DNA of 64,000 nt. It comes from an uncultured Clostridia bacterium (GTDB lineage: Bacteria > Bacillota > Clostridia > TANB77 > CAG-465). The notes below the pieces were generated by a model. The model worked only from the letters and a program-made list of their open reading frames with translations. It was not told where the DNA came from and ran no database searches. This document shows, piece by piece, positions 1 through 9,522 of the stretch. Numbering within the stretch: the first letter of the stretch is position 1; every line of letters starts with the position of its first letter. Position numbers and translations under genes: made by a program. The stretch is taken from the NCBI GenBank assembly GCA_944387375.1, contig CALXEQ010000005.1, forward strand, positions 1 to 64,000, written 5' to 3'.

Positions 1-79
<79 letters not shown>

Positions 80-219
80 AATATCCTTTTCTCATTTCAC
101 GCTTTATTCGCGAATTTACTTCTTTTTAATTGACGGTTGCACTCTTCGTACAACCTTTTGGTTTGCTCTTGCATTGTTTATTTTTCAATGTGCTCCTGTT
201 CTCTGTAGAGAACGACTTT

Positions 220-249
220 ATTATAACACAAAGAGTCAACTTTTGTCAA
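220..249 (-). promoter_or_regulatory. rRNA promoter, downstream copy
   Basis: Minus-strand TTGACA (244-249) and TATAAT (220-225) match both hexamers perfectly with an 18-base spacer. It would start transcription near 213, giving a leader of about 130 bases before the 16S gene. The rest of 80-455 holds no convincing gene, only this leader, the two promoters and the terminator of the next gene. Confidence 0.85.
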
Positions 250-324
250 CATATTTTTTACAAAAAAATAAAAAGTTTTTTCTGTTTTATTTTTATGTTT
301 AACTCTCTCCTTGCGACGTCTATT

Positions 325-353
325 ATGATACTACTTTTTGTCTTCTTTGTCAA
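325..353 (-). promoter_or_regulatory. rRNA promoter, upstream copy
   Basis: On the minus strand TTGACA (348-353) and TATCAT (325-330) are separated by 17 bases. This is a near-consensus vegetative promoter pointing at the 16S gene. It is the distal member of a tandem pair, an arrangement usual for rRNA operons in Firmicutes. Confidence 0.75.
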
Positions 354-420
354 CACTTTTTTTAAAATTTTTTTAACTTTTTTTAAATATATTCTATTAT
401 ACATTTTTAAAGTTAAAAAT

Positions 421-448
421 AGGACTAAAACAATAGTATTTTAGTCCT
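421..448 (-). terminator. terminator of the VanY-like gene
   Basis: Ten-base perfect arms AGGACTAAAA and TTTTAGTCCT surround an 8-base loop. On the minus strand a T-rich stretch follows. It separates the peptidase gene from the rRNA promoters. Confidence 0.8.
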
Positions 449-455
449 TATTTTT

Positions 456-2045
456 TTAATTTACACCTAAATATTCTTCCAAGCATAAGCCACTCTCATA
501 CACATCTTTTGCTATATCTACTCCAAGATATCTAATATGCCATGGTTCATACTTATATCCTGTTATATTTTCTTTACCTTTTGGATATCGTATTATAAAG
601 CCATATTTATAACAATTTTGTGCAAGCCAAATTCCTGATGGAGTATCTCCATATGCATCATCAATCCAGCCCACATCCATAGCAAGTCCTGTTTGATGTT
701 CTGATGTACCTGGTCTTGCAGAAAATGTATCAGCCTCTGCTTGTCCATATACAGCAACATAATTATTATATAATCTATCTTGTGTCTGATATGATCTATA
801 TCCGGATAATAATTGAATATCAAATCCTGCATTTGCTGCATCTGCACTTAGTTTTAAAAAGGCATTATATGCATCATCTTGTAAACCAGGTGCATAATCT
901 GATGGTACAGAATGATTCTTATTAACTAGTAATATACCATTAATATAAGTTATATCATTGGAATTTCCTGTATTATAATTATAATAATTGTTATTACTTT
1001 GTGTCTTAACTGTTACATTAACACTAGCTGTTACTAAAGGTTCTTGTGTAGTTGATATATTTAACTTACATGTACCCTCATTTATTGCAGTTACATTTCC
1101 CTCACTATCAACTGCTGCAACATTTTCATCTGTACTTTCCCATTTTACCTCTTTATTTACAGCTTCTTGTGGTAAAACAGTTGCCTCAATTTTTAAAGTT
1201 TGTCCAACTTCTAACTCAACATCAGTTTTATCAGCCTGAATACTTTGTGCCACTTCTTTTATTTTTAAATTTACTTCTTTTGTAATACTACCACTATTTG
1301 TAATTAACTTCAGCTTATAATCTCCTGCTTTTTTAGCTACTAATGTTGAATAATCTTCAATATCAATTGCCTCTTTATCATTACACTCCAAATAAAAGCT
1401 TCCTTTTGTATATTTAGCTTTATCAATGCCTATATCTATTTGTGTCTTAGTAGTATTATTTACCTCTATATCTTGAACATTAAATTCAGTAGGCTCAACA
1501 TATGCTATTATATAGTTATTAATATTGTCCTCTTGAATTATATTTGAAAAGCCATCTTCATTTACTTGAATATCATTTGCAATTACATTTAAAGTATCAT
1601 TTAAAGTATTATATTGTGATATATATTTTACATTTCCCAGTGTACTTTTAACATTTACCTTTATATCACATTTTACATTACTGTCTACATTTACATCATA
1701 AGAGTCATTAAAAATATCATTTTTCTTTAAATTAACATCTATATCCATATATTGTTGTAAATCACTGCTCTTTACAGTTGCAATATATACGTCATTATAT
1801 ATAATAACATCTATTTCTTGCTCTTTTAATTTTTCATATACATTGTCATTAATTTTTATATTTTTTCCACTATTAAAGGAAATAGTTGTTTTATTATCTT
1901 CACTAATATAACTTAACAATTGCTCATTTATTCTACTTGTTCTAGCAAAATTTAAAATTATTAATGTTATACATATAACTAATATAATAATAGTAATAAG
2001 TATAATAATTTTTTTCTTATCAATTTTTATTTTCATTTTCATCAC
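456..2045 (-). CDS. membrane-anchored VanY-type D-Ala-D-Ala carboxypeptidase (peptidase M15) with Big2 domain
   Basis: About 529 residues. A hydrophobic segment at about 9-34 acts as signal anchor. A long region without recognised domain follows, then a bacterial Ig-like (Big2) domain at about 267-350, and a C-terminal VanY/M15B peptidase domain. The zinc-site motifs are visible as SEHQTGLAMD and EPWHIRYLG. The family trims the terminal D-Ala from peptidoglycan stem peptides outside the cell. The first codons are GTG, ATG and a later ATG within 10 bases, so the start is uncertain. The gene overlaps the end of the upstream gene by 26 bases, which suggests translational coupling. The domain call is firm, the physiological substrate is inferred. 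Confidence 0.88.
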   Translation of the reverse strand: MMKMKIKIDKKKIIILITIIILVICITLIILNFARTSRINEQLLSYISEDNKTTISFNSGKNIKINDNVYEKLKEQEIDVIIYNDVYIATVKSSDLQQYMDIDVNLKKNDIFNDSYDVNVDSNVKCDIKVNVKSTLGNVKYISQYNTLNDTLNVIANDIQVNEDGFSNIIQEDNINNYIIAYVEPTEFNVQDIEVNNTTKTQIDIGIDKAKYTKGSFYLECNDKEAIDIEDYSTLVAKKAGDYKLKLITNSGSITKEVNLKIKEVAQSIQADKTDVELEVGQTLKIEATVLPQEAVNKEVKWESTDENVAAVDSEGNVTAINEGTCKLNISTTQEPLVTASVNVTVKTQSNNNYYNYNTGNSNDITYINGILLVNKNHSVPSDYAPGLQDDAYNAFLKLSADAANAGFDIQLLSGYRSYQTQDRLYNNYVAVYGQAEADTFSARPGTSEHQTGLAMDVGWIDDAYGDTPSGIWLAQNCYKYGFIIRYPKGKENITGYKYEPWHIRYLGVDIAKDVYESGLCLEEYLGVN

Positions 2046-2664
2046 TTACTATAGAGTTATAAATGTGAATATTTTCAAACTTTATATCATTATCATAATT
2101 AATAATATATTTAACATTAAAAGTATGAAATTTGCCATTTATCTCTCTATTATACTCCATATATACATTATATACTTTATTATTTATTTTTTCAACATTT
2201 AATATCTTTTTATTATCATACCATAAATGTTCTATAGGTTCGAAATTTAGTTCTATATTTCCATTATTATAAAATTTATAATTTTTCATATCATAATTAA
2301 AACTATTAAAAAAATTATCAATCATATTAATTATAAATTTTTCTGTCACTTTTCCAAAATTATAATATACTGTATCTTGATATGTATAATAATCTTCCCT
2401 ATTTTGCACATCAATATCACTTATATAATTATTTTTATTTTCTATAATGTATCTTATTATAAAATCTACTTTATTTTCTTCTGTTAAATTATCATTTCCA
2501 CTACAACTCATACAATCAAGCAATATATAGTCAACTTGATCTATACTTTGCCATATTTTATTTTTCAAAAATAATTCTTCTTTTTCATTATAAGTTTCAT
2601 TTCCATAATATATAAAAAATGGCATAGCTACAACACCTACTAGGAAAATCATTATTTTTTTCAT
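2020..2664 (-). CDS. hypothetical exported or membrane-anchored protein
   Basis: A 214-residue protein I do not recognise. It opens with a short Lys-rich N-terminus and a hydrophobic stretch (about residues 4-19) consistent with a signal peptide or anchor, followed by a polar, Asn- and Tyr-rich body. A CMSC motif lies near residue 51. The 3' end overlaps the VanY-like gene by 26 bases, so the two are probably co-expressed and may act at the same envelope site. A GGTG ribosome binding site lies 8 bases before the ATG. Confidence 0.7.
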   Translation of the reverse strand: MKKIMIFLVGVVAMPFFIYYGNETYNEKEELFLKNKIWQSIDQVDYILLDCMSCSGNDNLTEENKVDFIIRYIIENKNNYISDIDVQNREDYYTYQDTVYYNFGKVTEKFIINMIDNFFNSFNYDMKNYKFYNNGNIELNFEPIEHLWYDNKKILNVEKINNKVYNVYMEYNREINGKFHTFNVKYIINYDNDIKFENIHIYNSIVSDENENKN

Positions 2665-2725
2665 AAAATCACCAAGTATACTTTATCACTTTAAATTAAT
2701 TTTTTATAAAAAAGACAAAAAAATA

Positions 2726-2747
2726 GCTAGTTAATCTCTTAACTAGC
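2726..2747 (-). terminator. terminator of the zinc-ribbon gene
   Basis: Arms GCTAGTTAA and TTAACTAGC with a 4-base loop are followed on the minus strand by seven T. Confidence 0.85.
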
Positions 2748-2761
2748 CATTTTTCAACATA

Positions 2762-3271
2762 TTAAAACTTATGACCACACTTATTACAAAATTTAGCTGT
2801 AGGTTCAAATACTTGACCACATTCAGGACAAACTTTTTCAACTTCAACTTCATCTTTTTTTATTACTTTTTTATCTTCCTTAAGTTTAAAAGTTTTTTGT
2901 TTTTCTCCACAATTAGTACAGAATTTACTATCTAATGCAATTACTTCTCCACATGATGAACAAGTTCTTAGCCCTTTATTATATAAAATTTTAGTATTCA
3001 TATTATTAATTTCATCATTTAGTTTATCAATTTTTTTACATTGTTTTGTAAATTCTTTTCCAACATCTTCGTCAGCTTTATATAAATTATATACTGCTTT
3101 ACCCATTTCTTCATAGATCTCATCAATATCTGTTTGTTTTTCTGAAATAGAAATTTTTAATTTTGTTTCTTCTATTAATTTTCCAGATTTATCTGCAACA
3201 GTGTTATAAGTATTAGATGCTGTATCTCCAACTTTTTTTGAGATTTCCTCAACTTTTTTCATAAACTCCAT
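2762..3271 (-). CDS. zinc-ribbon protein with N-terminal coiled coil
   Basis: 169 residues. The first about 95 residues are charged and helical with Lys/Glu heptad-like content. They are followed by two zinc ribbons: CSSC/CTNC around residues 103-121 and CPEC/CNKC around 148-166. Such double zinc-ribbon proteins are common next to stress or envelope genes, but their role is unknown. An AAGGAGGG site lies 9 bases before the ATG. It follows clpC at 62 bases with no clear terminator between, so it may be the tail of the ctsR operon. Confidence 0.75.
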   Translation of the reverse strand: MEFMKKVEEISKKVGDTASNTYNTVADKSGKLIEETKLKISISEKQTDIDEIYEEMGKAVYNLYKADEDVGKEFTKQCKKIDKLNDEINNMNTKILYNKGLRTCSSCGEVIALDSKFCTNCGEKQKTFKLKEDKKVIKKDEVEVEKVCPECGQVFEPTAKFCNKCGHKF

Positions 3272-3333
3272 ATAAATTATCCCTCCTTATTTATACTAAA
3301 AATATACCATAAATATATTATTATTTCAATATT

Positions 3334-5775
3334 TTACTTAACTTCAATTATAACATTATTATCTTTGGCTTTTAATGTGATTTTATCTTTATCTTTTATT
3401 TTTCCATCCAATAATTCTTCAGCAAATTTATCTTCAACTTTAGATTGCACAGCTCGCTTTAATGGTCTTGCACCATACACATCATCAAAACCTACTTTCA
3501 CTATATATTCAATTATAGATTTATCTATTTTAACTGTTATTTCTCTTTGTTTTAATTTATCTGCAAATTCATTTAACATTATACTTGCAATCTTTTCAAT
3601 AGCTTCCTTTCCGAGCTTATTGAATATAATTATTTCATCAAGTCTATTTAAAAATTCTGGTCTAAAAGTCTTTTTTAACTCATTCATAACTTCTGCTTTA
3701 GCTCTCTCATATGAAGCGCTTCCATCATCTTTATTTATAAAGCCAATCGACTTAGTTTCAGTTATATTTCTAGCACCAGTATTAGAAGTCATTATTATAA
3801 CTGTGTTCTTAAAGTTAACTGTTCTTCCATTTGAATCAGTAAGTCTACCATCATCCAAAATCTGCAATAATATATTAAACACATCTGGATGTGCCTTTTC
3901 TATTTCGTCAAATAAAATTATTGAATATGGTTTTCTTCTAACCTGTTCTGTTAATTGTCCTCCATCATCATATCCAACATATCCAGGAGGTGATCCTATA
4001 AGTTTAGATACGCTATGTGGTTCCATATATTCAGACATATCAAGCCTTATCATAGCATTTTCGCTTCCAAACATGTTTAATGCTAATGCTTTTGTAAGTT
4101 CTGTCTTACCAACTCCAGTTGGACCTAAAAACATAAAAGATCCTATAGGCCTATTTATATCTTTTAATCCTACTCTTGCTCTTTTAATAGCCCTAGATAA
4201 TACATCTATTGCTTCATCTTGACCTATAACTCTCTTTTTTAATTCCTTATCTAAATTTTTAATTTTCTCAGACTCTGTTTGTGTAAGTTTTGTTACAGGA
4301 ATTTTTGTCCAATTTGAAACAACTTCACAAATTTCCTCTTTTCCTATAGATATTTCTTTATTATTTTCTTGCTTTTTCCACTTTTCATCTTGCTTACTTA
4401 TCTTTTCTTTAAGTTCTTTTTCTTCATCTCTTATCTTAGCTGCTTTTTCAAAATTTTGTGAGATTATTGCTTCTTCCTTTTCTTTAGATTTTTTATCCAG
4501 TTCCTTTTCTAAATTTTTAAAGCTTTCAGGCTTTGTTAAACTTTTTATTTTAACCTTTGAGCAAGCTTCATCTATTAAGTCTATAGCCTTGTCTGGTAAA
4601 AACCTATCTGTAATATATCGTTCAGATAAAACTGTTGCCTCTTTAATTGCCTCATCTGTTATTTTTACTTTATGATGTGCCTCATATTTATCCTTTAATC
4701 CTCTAAGAATTTGTATTGTATCTTCAATACTTGGTTCTTCCACTATTACACTTTGAAATCTTCTTTCTAAAGCACTATCTTTTTCTATATATTTTCTATA
4801 CTCATTTAAAGTTGTAGCGCCAATCACTTGTATTTCTCCTCTTGAAAGCAATGGCTTTAAAATATTTGCTGCATCCATTGCCCCTTCTGCTGAACCTGCT
4901 CCTACTATTGTATGTATTTCATCTATAAATAGTATAACGTTACTAGCAGTTTTTATTTCTTGAAGAGTTTTTTTTAGTCTCTCCTCAAAATCGCCTCTAT
5001 ATTTTGCTCCAGCTATCATTGAAGCAATATCTAACGATACAACTCTTTTATTCTTTAATATTTCTGGAACATTATTTTCTTTTATCATTTGAGCAAGACC
5101 TTCTACAACAGCAGTTTTACCAACTCCTGGTTCACCAATTAAGCAAGGATTATTTTTAGTCCTTCTACTTAATATTTCAATAACTCTTTCTATTTCTTTT
5201 TCTCTTCCTATTACTGGATCTAACTTATTTTGCTTTGCAAGTTCTGTTAAATCCTTTCCATATTGATTTAATGTTGGTGTATTATTTTTAGATTTACTCT
5301 CAATATTTGCAGGATCATGATAATTATCTGATATAGGAGATTCATCTCCTAATATTTTTAAAAGTTCTGTAAAAATCTTTTGCGGATCAATATCTGCATC
5401 TATTAAAATTCTAACTGCAACACTATCAATTTCTCTCATCAATGAAAGCAGTATATGTTCAGATCCAACATAATTTTGTCCCATTCTTAAAGCTTCTTTT
5501 TGACTATTAGCTATAATCCTTTTTGCTCTTGGTGTAAAATCCACCTCATCTTCATTTACCTGTGTATTCATTATCCCATCTATTTTTAATATTTCTTCTT
5601 CAATATATTCTTCTGTAAGATCTTGTTTTTTTAATATAACTGCTGCAAGTCCTTCTCCTTCTGCAATAAGTCCATATAATATATGTTCAGTGCCTATATA
5701 TGGATAATTATTTTCTATAGAGAAATTCTTAGCATATTCTATAACTTTCCTTGCACTTTCTGTAAATTCATACAT
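3334..5775 (-). CDS. clpC: ATP-dependent Clp protease ATP-binding subunit ClpC
   Basis: About 813 residues, a full-length Hsp100 unfoldase that feeds substrates to ClpP. Two N-terminal Clp repeats (about 1-140) precede the first AAA+ module with Walker A GEPGVGKT (about 214-221) and Walker B ILFIDE. A UVR-type coiled middle domain and the second AAA+ module with GPTGVGKT follow. I place the start at MYEFTE. The more upstream ATG overlaps the mcsB stop and its AAGGAGAG codons are really the ribosome binding site for this start. With McsA and McsB it degrades arginine-phosphorylated proteins (known for the family). Confidence 0.97.
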   Translation of the reverse strand: MYEFTESARKVIEYAKNFSIENNYPYIGTEHILYGLIAEGEGLAAVILKKQDLTEEYIEEEILKIDGIMNTQVNEDEVDFTPRAKRIIANSQKEALRMGQNYVGSEHILLSLMREIDSVAVRILIDADIDPQKIFTELLKILGDESPISDNYHDPANIESKSKNNTPTLNQYGKDLTELAKQNKLDPVIGREKEIERVIEILSRRTKNNPCLIGEPGVGKTAVVEGLAQMIKENNVPEILKNKRVVSLDIASMIAGAKYRGDFEERLKKTLQEIKTASNVILFIDEIHTIVGAGSAEGAMDAANILKPLLSRGEIQVIGATTLNEYRKYIEKDSALERRFQSVIVEEPSIEDTIQILRGLKDKYEAHHKVKITDEAIKEATVLSERYITDRFLPDKAIDLIDEACSKVKIKSLTKPESFKNLEKELDKKSKEKEEAIISQNFEKAAKIRDEEKELKEKISKQDEKWKKQENNKEISIGKEEICEVVSNWTKIPVTKLTQTESEKIKNLDKELKKRVIGQDEAIDVLSRAIKRARVGLKDINRPIGSFMFLGPTGVGKTELTKALALNMFGSENAMIRLDMSEYMEPHSVSKLIGSPPGYVGYDDGGQLTEQVRRKPYSIILFDEIEKAHPDVFNILLQILDDGRLTDSNGRTVNFKNTVIIMTSNTGARNITETKSIGFINKDDGSASYERAKAEVMNELKKTFRPEFLNRLDEIIIFNKLGKEAIEKIASIMLNEFADKLKQREITVKIDKSIIEYIVKVGFDDVYGARPLKRAVQSKVEDKFAEELLDGKIKDKDKITLKAKDNNVIIEVK

Positions 5776-5792
5776 TAAATATCTCTCCTTCA

Positions 5793-6764
5793 TTAAATAT
5801 TATTTTTTATATATTCTGCTCTTTTAATATTTTCTTGTTCTTTTGAGAAATCCTCTTTAAAATTTTTCTTCAAAGTATTTTTTCCTATGTTTTCTATTAG
5901 TTTATCTATATTTTCTAATTTAATATCATTTATGATTTCCATATTTATTCCCATTCTTATATTAGAAATCAATTCAAAAGCTTCTTTTTTTGACATTATA
6001 ATCGCATTTTTTAAAATACCATAAGATCTAAATATTTCATCTTTTATCTCTATTCTATTTTTTATAATTTCTCTTGCTTTTCTCTCTTGTTTTACCACAT
6101 AATTAGTTGCTTGTCTTACTTGTTCTATTATATCCTTTTCTTTTATTCCAAGTGTTTTTTGATTAGATATTTGATAAATACATCCATAGCCACTTGTATT
6201 TTCTCCATATATTCCTCTTACAGATATACCTAGATTAGTTATTTCATTAAATATTCTTTCTAAAAATCCAATTTTTTCTAATGCTGGTAAATGTAACATA
6301 ACAGATACTCTCATTCCAGTACCAATACATGTGGGACAAGCGGTTATATATCCATAATCTTCATCATATGCATATTTAATACTTTTCGCCACTGTACTAT
6401 CAAAAGCTTTTATTTTATTATATGCCTCTTCTAAATTAAAATTATTCTCAAATACCTGCATTCTAAAATGATCCTCTTCATTAATCATAGTAGTAATATT
6501 ATTTTTTTCATCTATTATCAAAGCTGAACCTGTACTTTGAACAAGCTCTTTAGAGATAGTATGTGTTTCAACAAGTGACATTTTAGTAATATCATCTATA
6601 TTGTCTAAATCTAAAATTGTATATTTATCTTTAAGTTTATCTTTAATGAGTTTAACTATTTCTTCTTTTTGTTTTTTAATCATATTATTTGGAAAATTAT
6701 ACCCACTTACATTTCTTGCAAGTCTAATTCTTGTAGTAAGTACAACATCTTCAAAAGTATCCAT
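5793..6764 (-). CDS. mcsB: protein-arginine kinase McsB
   Basis: 323 residues of the phosphagen-kinase fold, with TTRIRLARNVSGYNFP near the N-terminus and the ACPTCIGTGMR loop holding the family's conserved Cys. McsB phosphorylates arginines on misfolded proteins and marks them for ClpCP. It lies one base after mcsA and 17 bases before clpC, the classic order. At 323 residues it is somewhat shorter than the B. subtilis protein, mostly at the C-terminus. The ribosome binding site AAGGAGG lies inside the end of mcsA. Confidence 0.95.
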   Translation of the reverse strand: MDTFEDVVLTTRIRLARNVSGYNFPNNMIKKQKEEIVKLIKDKLKDKYTILDLDNIDDITKMSLVETHTISKELVQSTGSALIIDEKNNITTMINEEDHFRMQVFENNFNLEEAYNKIKAFDSTVAKSIKYAYDEDYGYITACPTCIGTGMRVSVMLHLPALEKIGFLERIFNEITNLGISVRGIYGENTSGYGCIYQISNQKTLGIKEKDIIEQVRQATNYVVKQERKAREIIKNRIEIKDEIFRSYGILKNAIIMSKKEAFELISNIRMGINMEIINDIKLENIDKLIENIGKNTLKKNFKEDFSKEQENIKRAEYIKNNI

Positions 6765-6765
6765 T

Positions 6766-7242
6766 TTATTCTTCCTCCTTTTTAGATTTTTTCTCTAAGT
6801 CTTTAATTTTATCTCTTATTACTGCAGCCTCTTCAAATTTTTCTTGATTTACTAATTCTTGCAATTCTTGCTTTAATTTATCTACTTGATTTATACTTTC
6901 TTTTTTTATATTTTTTTCTTCTTTTATTTGTCTATTTTTACCTTGTATTTTTAATAATATTTCATCTATTTCCTTTTTAAATGTCTTATAACATTCATCA
7001 CAACCAAAAAGTCCAGTAGAACGATACTTTGAAAGTGTATAACCACATTTTTTACATTTAATTTCTTCTGGTAAAACATACTCGAAATCCAATATCATTG
7101 GTGAAAAAATGTCATCAAAACTATTAAAAATTCCTATTTCATGTGCACAATTATCACATAAATTTAGAGTTATCTTTTTTCCATTTATATTTTGCTTATA
7201 TGTAATACTTGCATTGTTTTTTCCACAATTTGAACAAATCAT
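6766..7242 (-). CDS. mcsA: McsA, zinc-binding activator of McsB
   Basis: 158 residues. Two pairs of CxxC motifs form treble-clef-like zinc sites (C3/C6 with C29/C32, then KCKKC with CDEC). A UVR motif sits at the C-terminus (about 120-152). McsA activates the McsB kinase and senses metal or oxidative stress in Bacillus. It sits between ctsR and mcsB in the expected order and is presumably expressed from the ctsR promoter. Confidence 0.94.
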   Translation of the reverse strand: MICSNCGKNNASITYKQNINGKKITLNLCDNCAHEIGIFNSFDDIFSPMILDFEYVLPEEIKCKKCGYTLSKYRSTGLFGCDECYKTFKKEIDEILLKIQGKNRQIKEEKNIKKESINQVDKLKQELQELVNQEKFEEAAVIRDKIKDLEKKSKKEEE

Positions 7243-7254
7243 AATATACCCCCA

Positions 7255-7701
7255 TTATCTCAAATTAACAATTATATTCTTAAACATATCTGCTCTTACT
7301 TCATCTCTTCTTAGCTTATCTACTTTTTTTAAACTATTTTCAGATAAAGCTGAAGAAATAATACTCAAGCTATTAGCATCTAATATATTATATCTAAGTA
7401 GTTCCTTTAAGTAAATATCTAACATACTTTGCGACATTTTACTACCTATTTTTTCAATTATATTTTTTATATAGTCACATTGTGAAATATGGAGTTCACT
7501 AATTTTTATATAGCCCCCTCCTCCACGTCTACTTTCCACATAAAATCCTAATTCTGGAATAAATCTAGTTGAAATAACATAGTTTATTTGCGAAGGTACA
7601 CAATTAAACTCTTGTGCAAGCTCACTTCTTTTTAATTCAATATAATGATTTTTATTTATTTCATTTTTTATATATTCCTCTATTAAATCTGATAAATTCA
7701 T
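7255..7701 (-). CDS. ctsR: CtsR, repressor of class III heat-shock genes
   Basis: 148 residues with the winged-helix start MNLSDLIEEYIK and the RGGGGYIKI beta-wing typical of CtsR. It represses clp genes by binding heptad repeats, and McsB/ClpC activity relieves this. It is the first gene of ctsR-mcsA-mcsB-clpC. Its own promoter carries a CtsR-like operator at 7715-7731, which predicts autoregulation. Confidence 0.96.
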   Translation of the reverse strand: MNLSDLIEEYIKNEINKNHYIELKRSELAQEFNCVPSQINYVISTRFIPELGFYVESRRGGGGYIKISELHISQCDYIKNIIEKIGSKMSQSMLDIYLKELLRYNILDANSLSIISSALSENSLKKVDKLRRDEVRADMFKNIIVNLR

Positions 7702-7714
7702 AGCTTTCCCTCAC

Positions 7715-7731
7715 TTTAACTATCTTTGACT
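7715..7731 (-). promoter_or_regulatory. CtsR operator
   Basis: The minus strand reads AGTCAAAGATAGTTAAA, matching the direct heptad repeat (A/G)GTCAAA-NAN-(A/G)GTCAAA with one mismatch. It lies one base downstream of the -10 box, where bound repressor would block transcription of the operon. Confidence 0.8.
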
Positions 7732-7760
7732 ATTCTATAATAAAATATGCACTTTGTCAA
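7732..7760 (-). promoter_or_regulatory. ctsR operon promoter, with hairpin over the -35
   Basis: TTGACA (7755-7760) and TAGAAT (7732-7737) are 17 bases apart. The -35 box lies in the middle of a perfect 8-base inverted repeat, ATGCACTT-N4-AAGTGCAT (7747-7766), followed on the minus strand by ATTTTATT. The repeat may also serve as the terminator of the gene before it. Confidence 0.82.
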
Positions 7761-7773
7761 GTGCATACCAATA

Positions 7774-8238
7774 TTATTTATTCTTGTTATTATCTTTTAT
7801 AGCAAATAAAAATACAGGACCCAAAATTCCACAAGATACTATATCAAAAACTGTCATTAAAATAATACTTTTACTATATTTACTATATATTTTATATCTT
7901 GCTATATAACAATATATAGCAGTTATTAATGAAAGTATAAAACTTATAAGTAAAAGTGCAAGTGTGGCATATAACTCACCATACATAAATATTATAAAAA
8001 AAGAAAATAATGTAGTACCTAAACTTAAAAAAGTTAAAATCAATGCATGCGTATCAGATTTAAAGGCTAATTTTCCTAATAAGTATTTATTTATGCATGG
8101 TATCCAAGCTATAGCATATGGTTTTTCTTTTTCTCTTTTAGATAGCTCATATATACCAATAGAATTAAATATATATGAGACAAAACCAAAAGTAAATAAA
8201 ATGATATACAAAAACATTATAACTATAGCTATAACCAT
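7774..8238 (-). CDS. four-helix membrane protein of unknown function
   Basis: 154 residues with four predicted transmembrane segments (about 3-25, 62-85, 88-110 and 125-145) and a WIPCINKYLLGKLAF segment between helices 1 and 2. That pattern (a Trp-Ile-Pro loop then Asn-Lys-Tyr) is seen in small uncharacterised membrane proteins of Firmicutes. It lies 27 bases after rpoD and may share its transcript. No function can be assigned. Confidence 0.7.
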   Translation of the reverse strand: MVIAIVIMFLYIILFTFGFVSYIFNSIGIYELSKREKEKPYAIAWIPCINKYLLGKLAFKSDTHALILTFLSLGTTLFSFFIIFMYGELYATLALLLISFILSLITAIYCYIARYKIYSKYSKSIILMTVFDIVSCGILGPVFLFAIKDNNKNK

Positions 8239-8265
8239 AATCTTCTCCTCTTATAATTACTTATT

Positions 8266-9507
8266 TTAATAATCACTACTCATAAAATCTTTTAATTTTT
8301 TACTTCTACTTGGATGTCTAAGCTTTCTTAATGCTTTAGCTTCAATTTGTCTTATACGTTCACGTGTAACATCAAATTCTTTTCCAACTTCTTCTAAAGT
8401 TCTCATTCTTCCATCTTCAAGTCCAAATCTTAATTTTAATACTTTAGCTTCCCTTGGAGTTAATGTCTGCATTACCTCTTCTATATGTTCTCTAAGTAAA
8501 GTATCTGCAGCTTGTTCAGATGGAGAAGGTGCATCTTCATCTGGTATAAAATTACCTAGATTACTTTCATCTTCTTCGCCAACTGGTGTTTCAAGAGATA
8601 TAGGCTCTTGTGCTACCTTTAATATTTCTCTTACTTTTTCAACAGGCATTTCTAACTCTTTGGCAATTTCTTCTGGTGTTGGTTCTCTTCCTAATGTTTG
8701 TAATAGATGTCTTGATGTTTTTATTAGTTTATTTATTGTTTCTACCATATGAACTGGTATTCTTATTGTTCTTGCTTGATCTGCAATAGCTCTTGTAATA
8801 GCTTGTCTTATCCACCATGTTGCATAAGTAGAAAATTTATATCCTTTAGATTGGTCAAATTTATCTACAGCTTTTATTAAACCTAAATTTCCCTCTTGTA
8901 TTAAATCTAAAAAGTTCATTCCTCTACCTATATACTTTTTAGCAATACTAACAACAAGACGTAAGTTAGATTCAATAAGTTGTTTTTTAGCTTCTTTATC
9001 TCCTTTTAACATTCTTTCAGCAAGGATATTTTCTTCTTCATATGTTAAAAGTCTTATTTTACCAATTTCTTTAAGGAACATTTTTACTGGATCATCTACG
9101 TTTAGATTATCTACAAAAGACATATCTTGCATATCTTGAAATAATAGATCTTTTTCTGTTTCATCTATATCTTCAAGATCTGGCTCTATATCTAGATCAG
9201 TAACTGTTGCACTATCTTCTCCTTTTTTATCTGGATCATCAAGTTCTTCTTTAATTTTTCCTTCTATTTGCATGTCTTTTTCGTCATCTTCATCATCAAG
9301 AACCAAATTAACTTTTGCCTTATCTAACTCATCATATATTTTTGTAACATATTCTGAATCAATATTTTCCTTACTAATAAACTCAATAACATCTTTCATA
9401 AGAACTTTTTTAGCTTTTATTGCCTGTTCTATAAATTTCTTTACTTTCTCTTTTTGAGTCATATCTGTAGTTTTATTTTCTGATAATTTTTTTTCTTCGT
9501 TTGACAT
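8266..9507 (-). CDS. rpoD: primary RNA polymerase sigma factor (sigma A)
   Basis: 413 residues. A low-complexity acidic N-terminus is followed by region 2, with [16 protein letters not shown] for -10 binding and melting. Regions 3 and 4 follow, ending in [19 protein letters not shown], the helix-turn-helix for the -35 box. This is the housekeeping sigma factor for the TTGACA/TATAAT promoters found throughout the window. It lies 15 bases after dnaG, the conserved dnaG-rpoD pairing of Firmicutes. Confidence 0.97.
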   Translation of the reverse strand: MSNEEKKLSENKTTDMTQKEKVKKFIEQAIKAKKVLMKDVIEFISKENIDSEYVTKIYDELDKAKVNLVLDDEDDEKDMQIEGKIKEELDDPDKKGEDSATVTDLDIEPDLEDIDETEKDLLFQDMQDMSFVDNLNVDDPVKMFLKEIGKIRLLTYEEENILAERMLKGDKEAKKQLIESNLRLVVSIAKKYIGRGMNFLDLIQEGNLGLIKAVDKFDQSKGYKFSTYATWWIRQAITRAIADQARTIRIPVHMVETINKLIKTSRHLLQTLGREPTPEEIAKELEMPVEKVREILKVAQEPISLETPVGEEDESNLGNFIPDEDAPSPSEQAADTLLREHIEEVMQTLTPREAKVLKLRFGLEDGRMRTLEEVGKEFDVTRERIRQIEAKALRKLRHPSRSKKLKDFMSSDY

Positions 9508-9522
9508 TGAAAGAACTCCTTT

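Noticed and set aside
130..444. A 104-codon plus-strand frame
   Set aside because: It lies over the rRNA leader and promoters, is Phe/Leu-rich low-complexity sequence and has no ribosome binding site.
3365..4222. A 285-codon frame antisense to clpC
   Set aside because: It is the shadow of the ClpC codons. The amino-acid make-up is Ser/Ile-rich and unlike any family.
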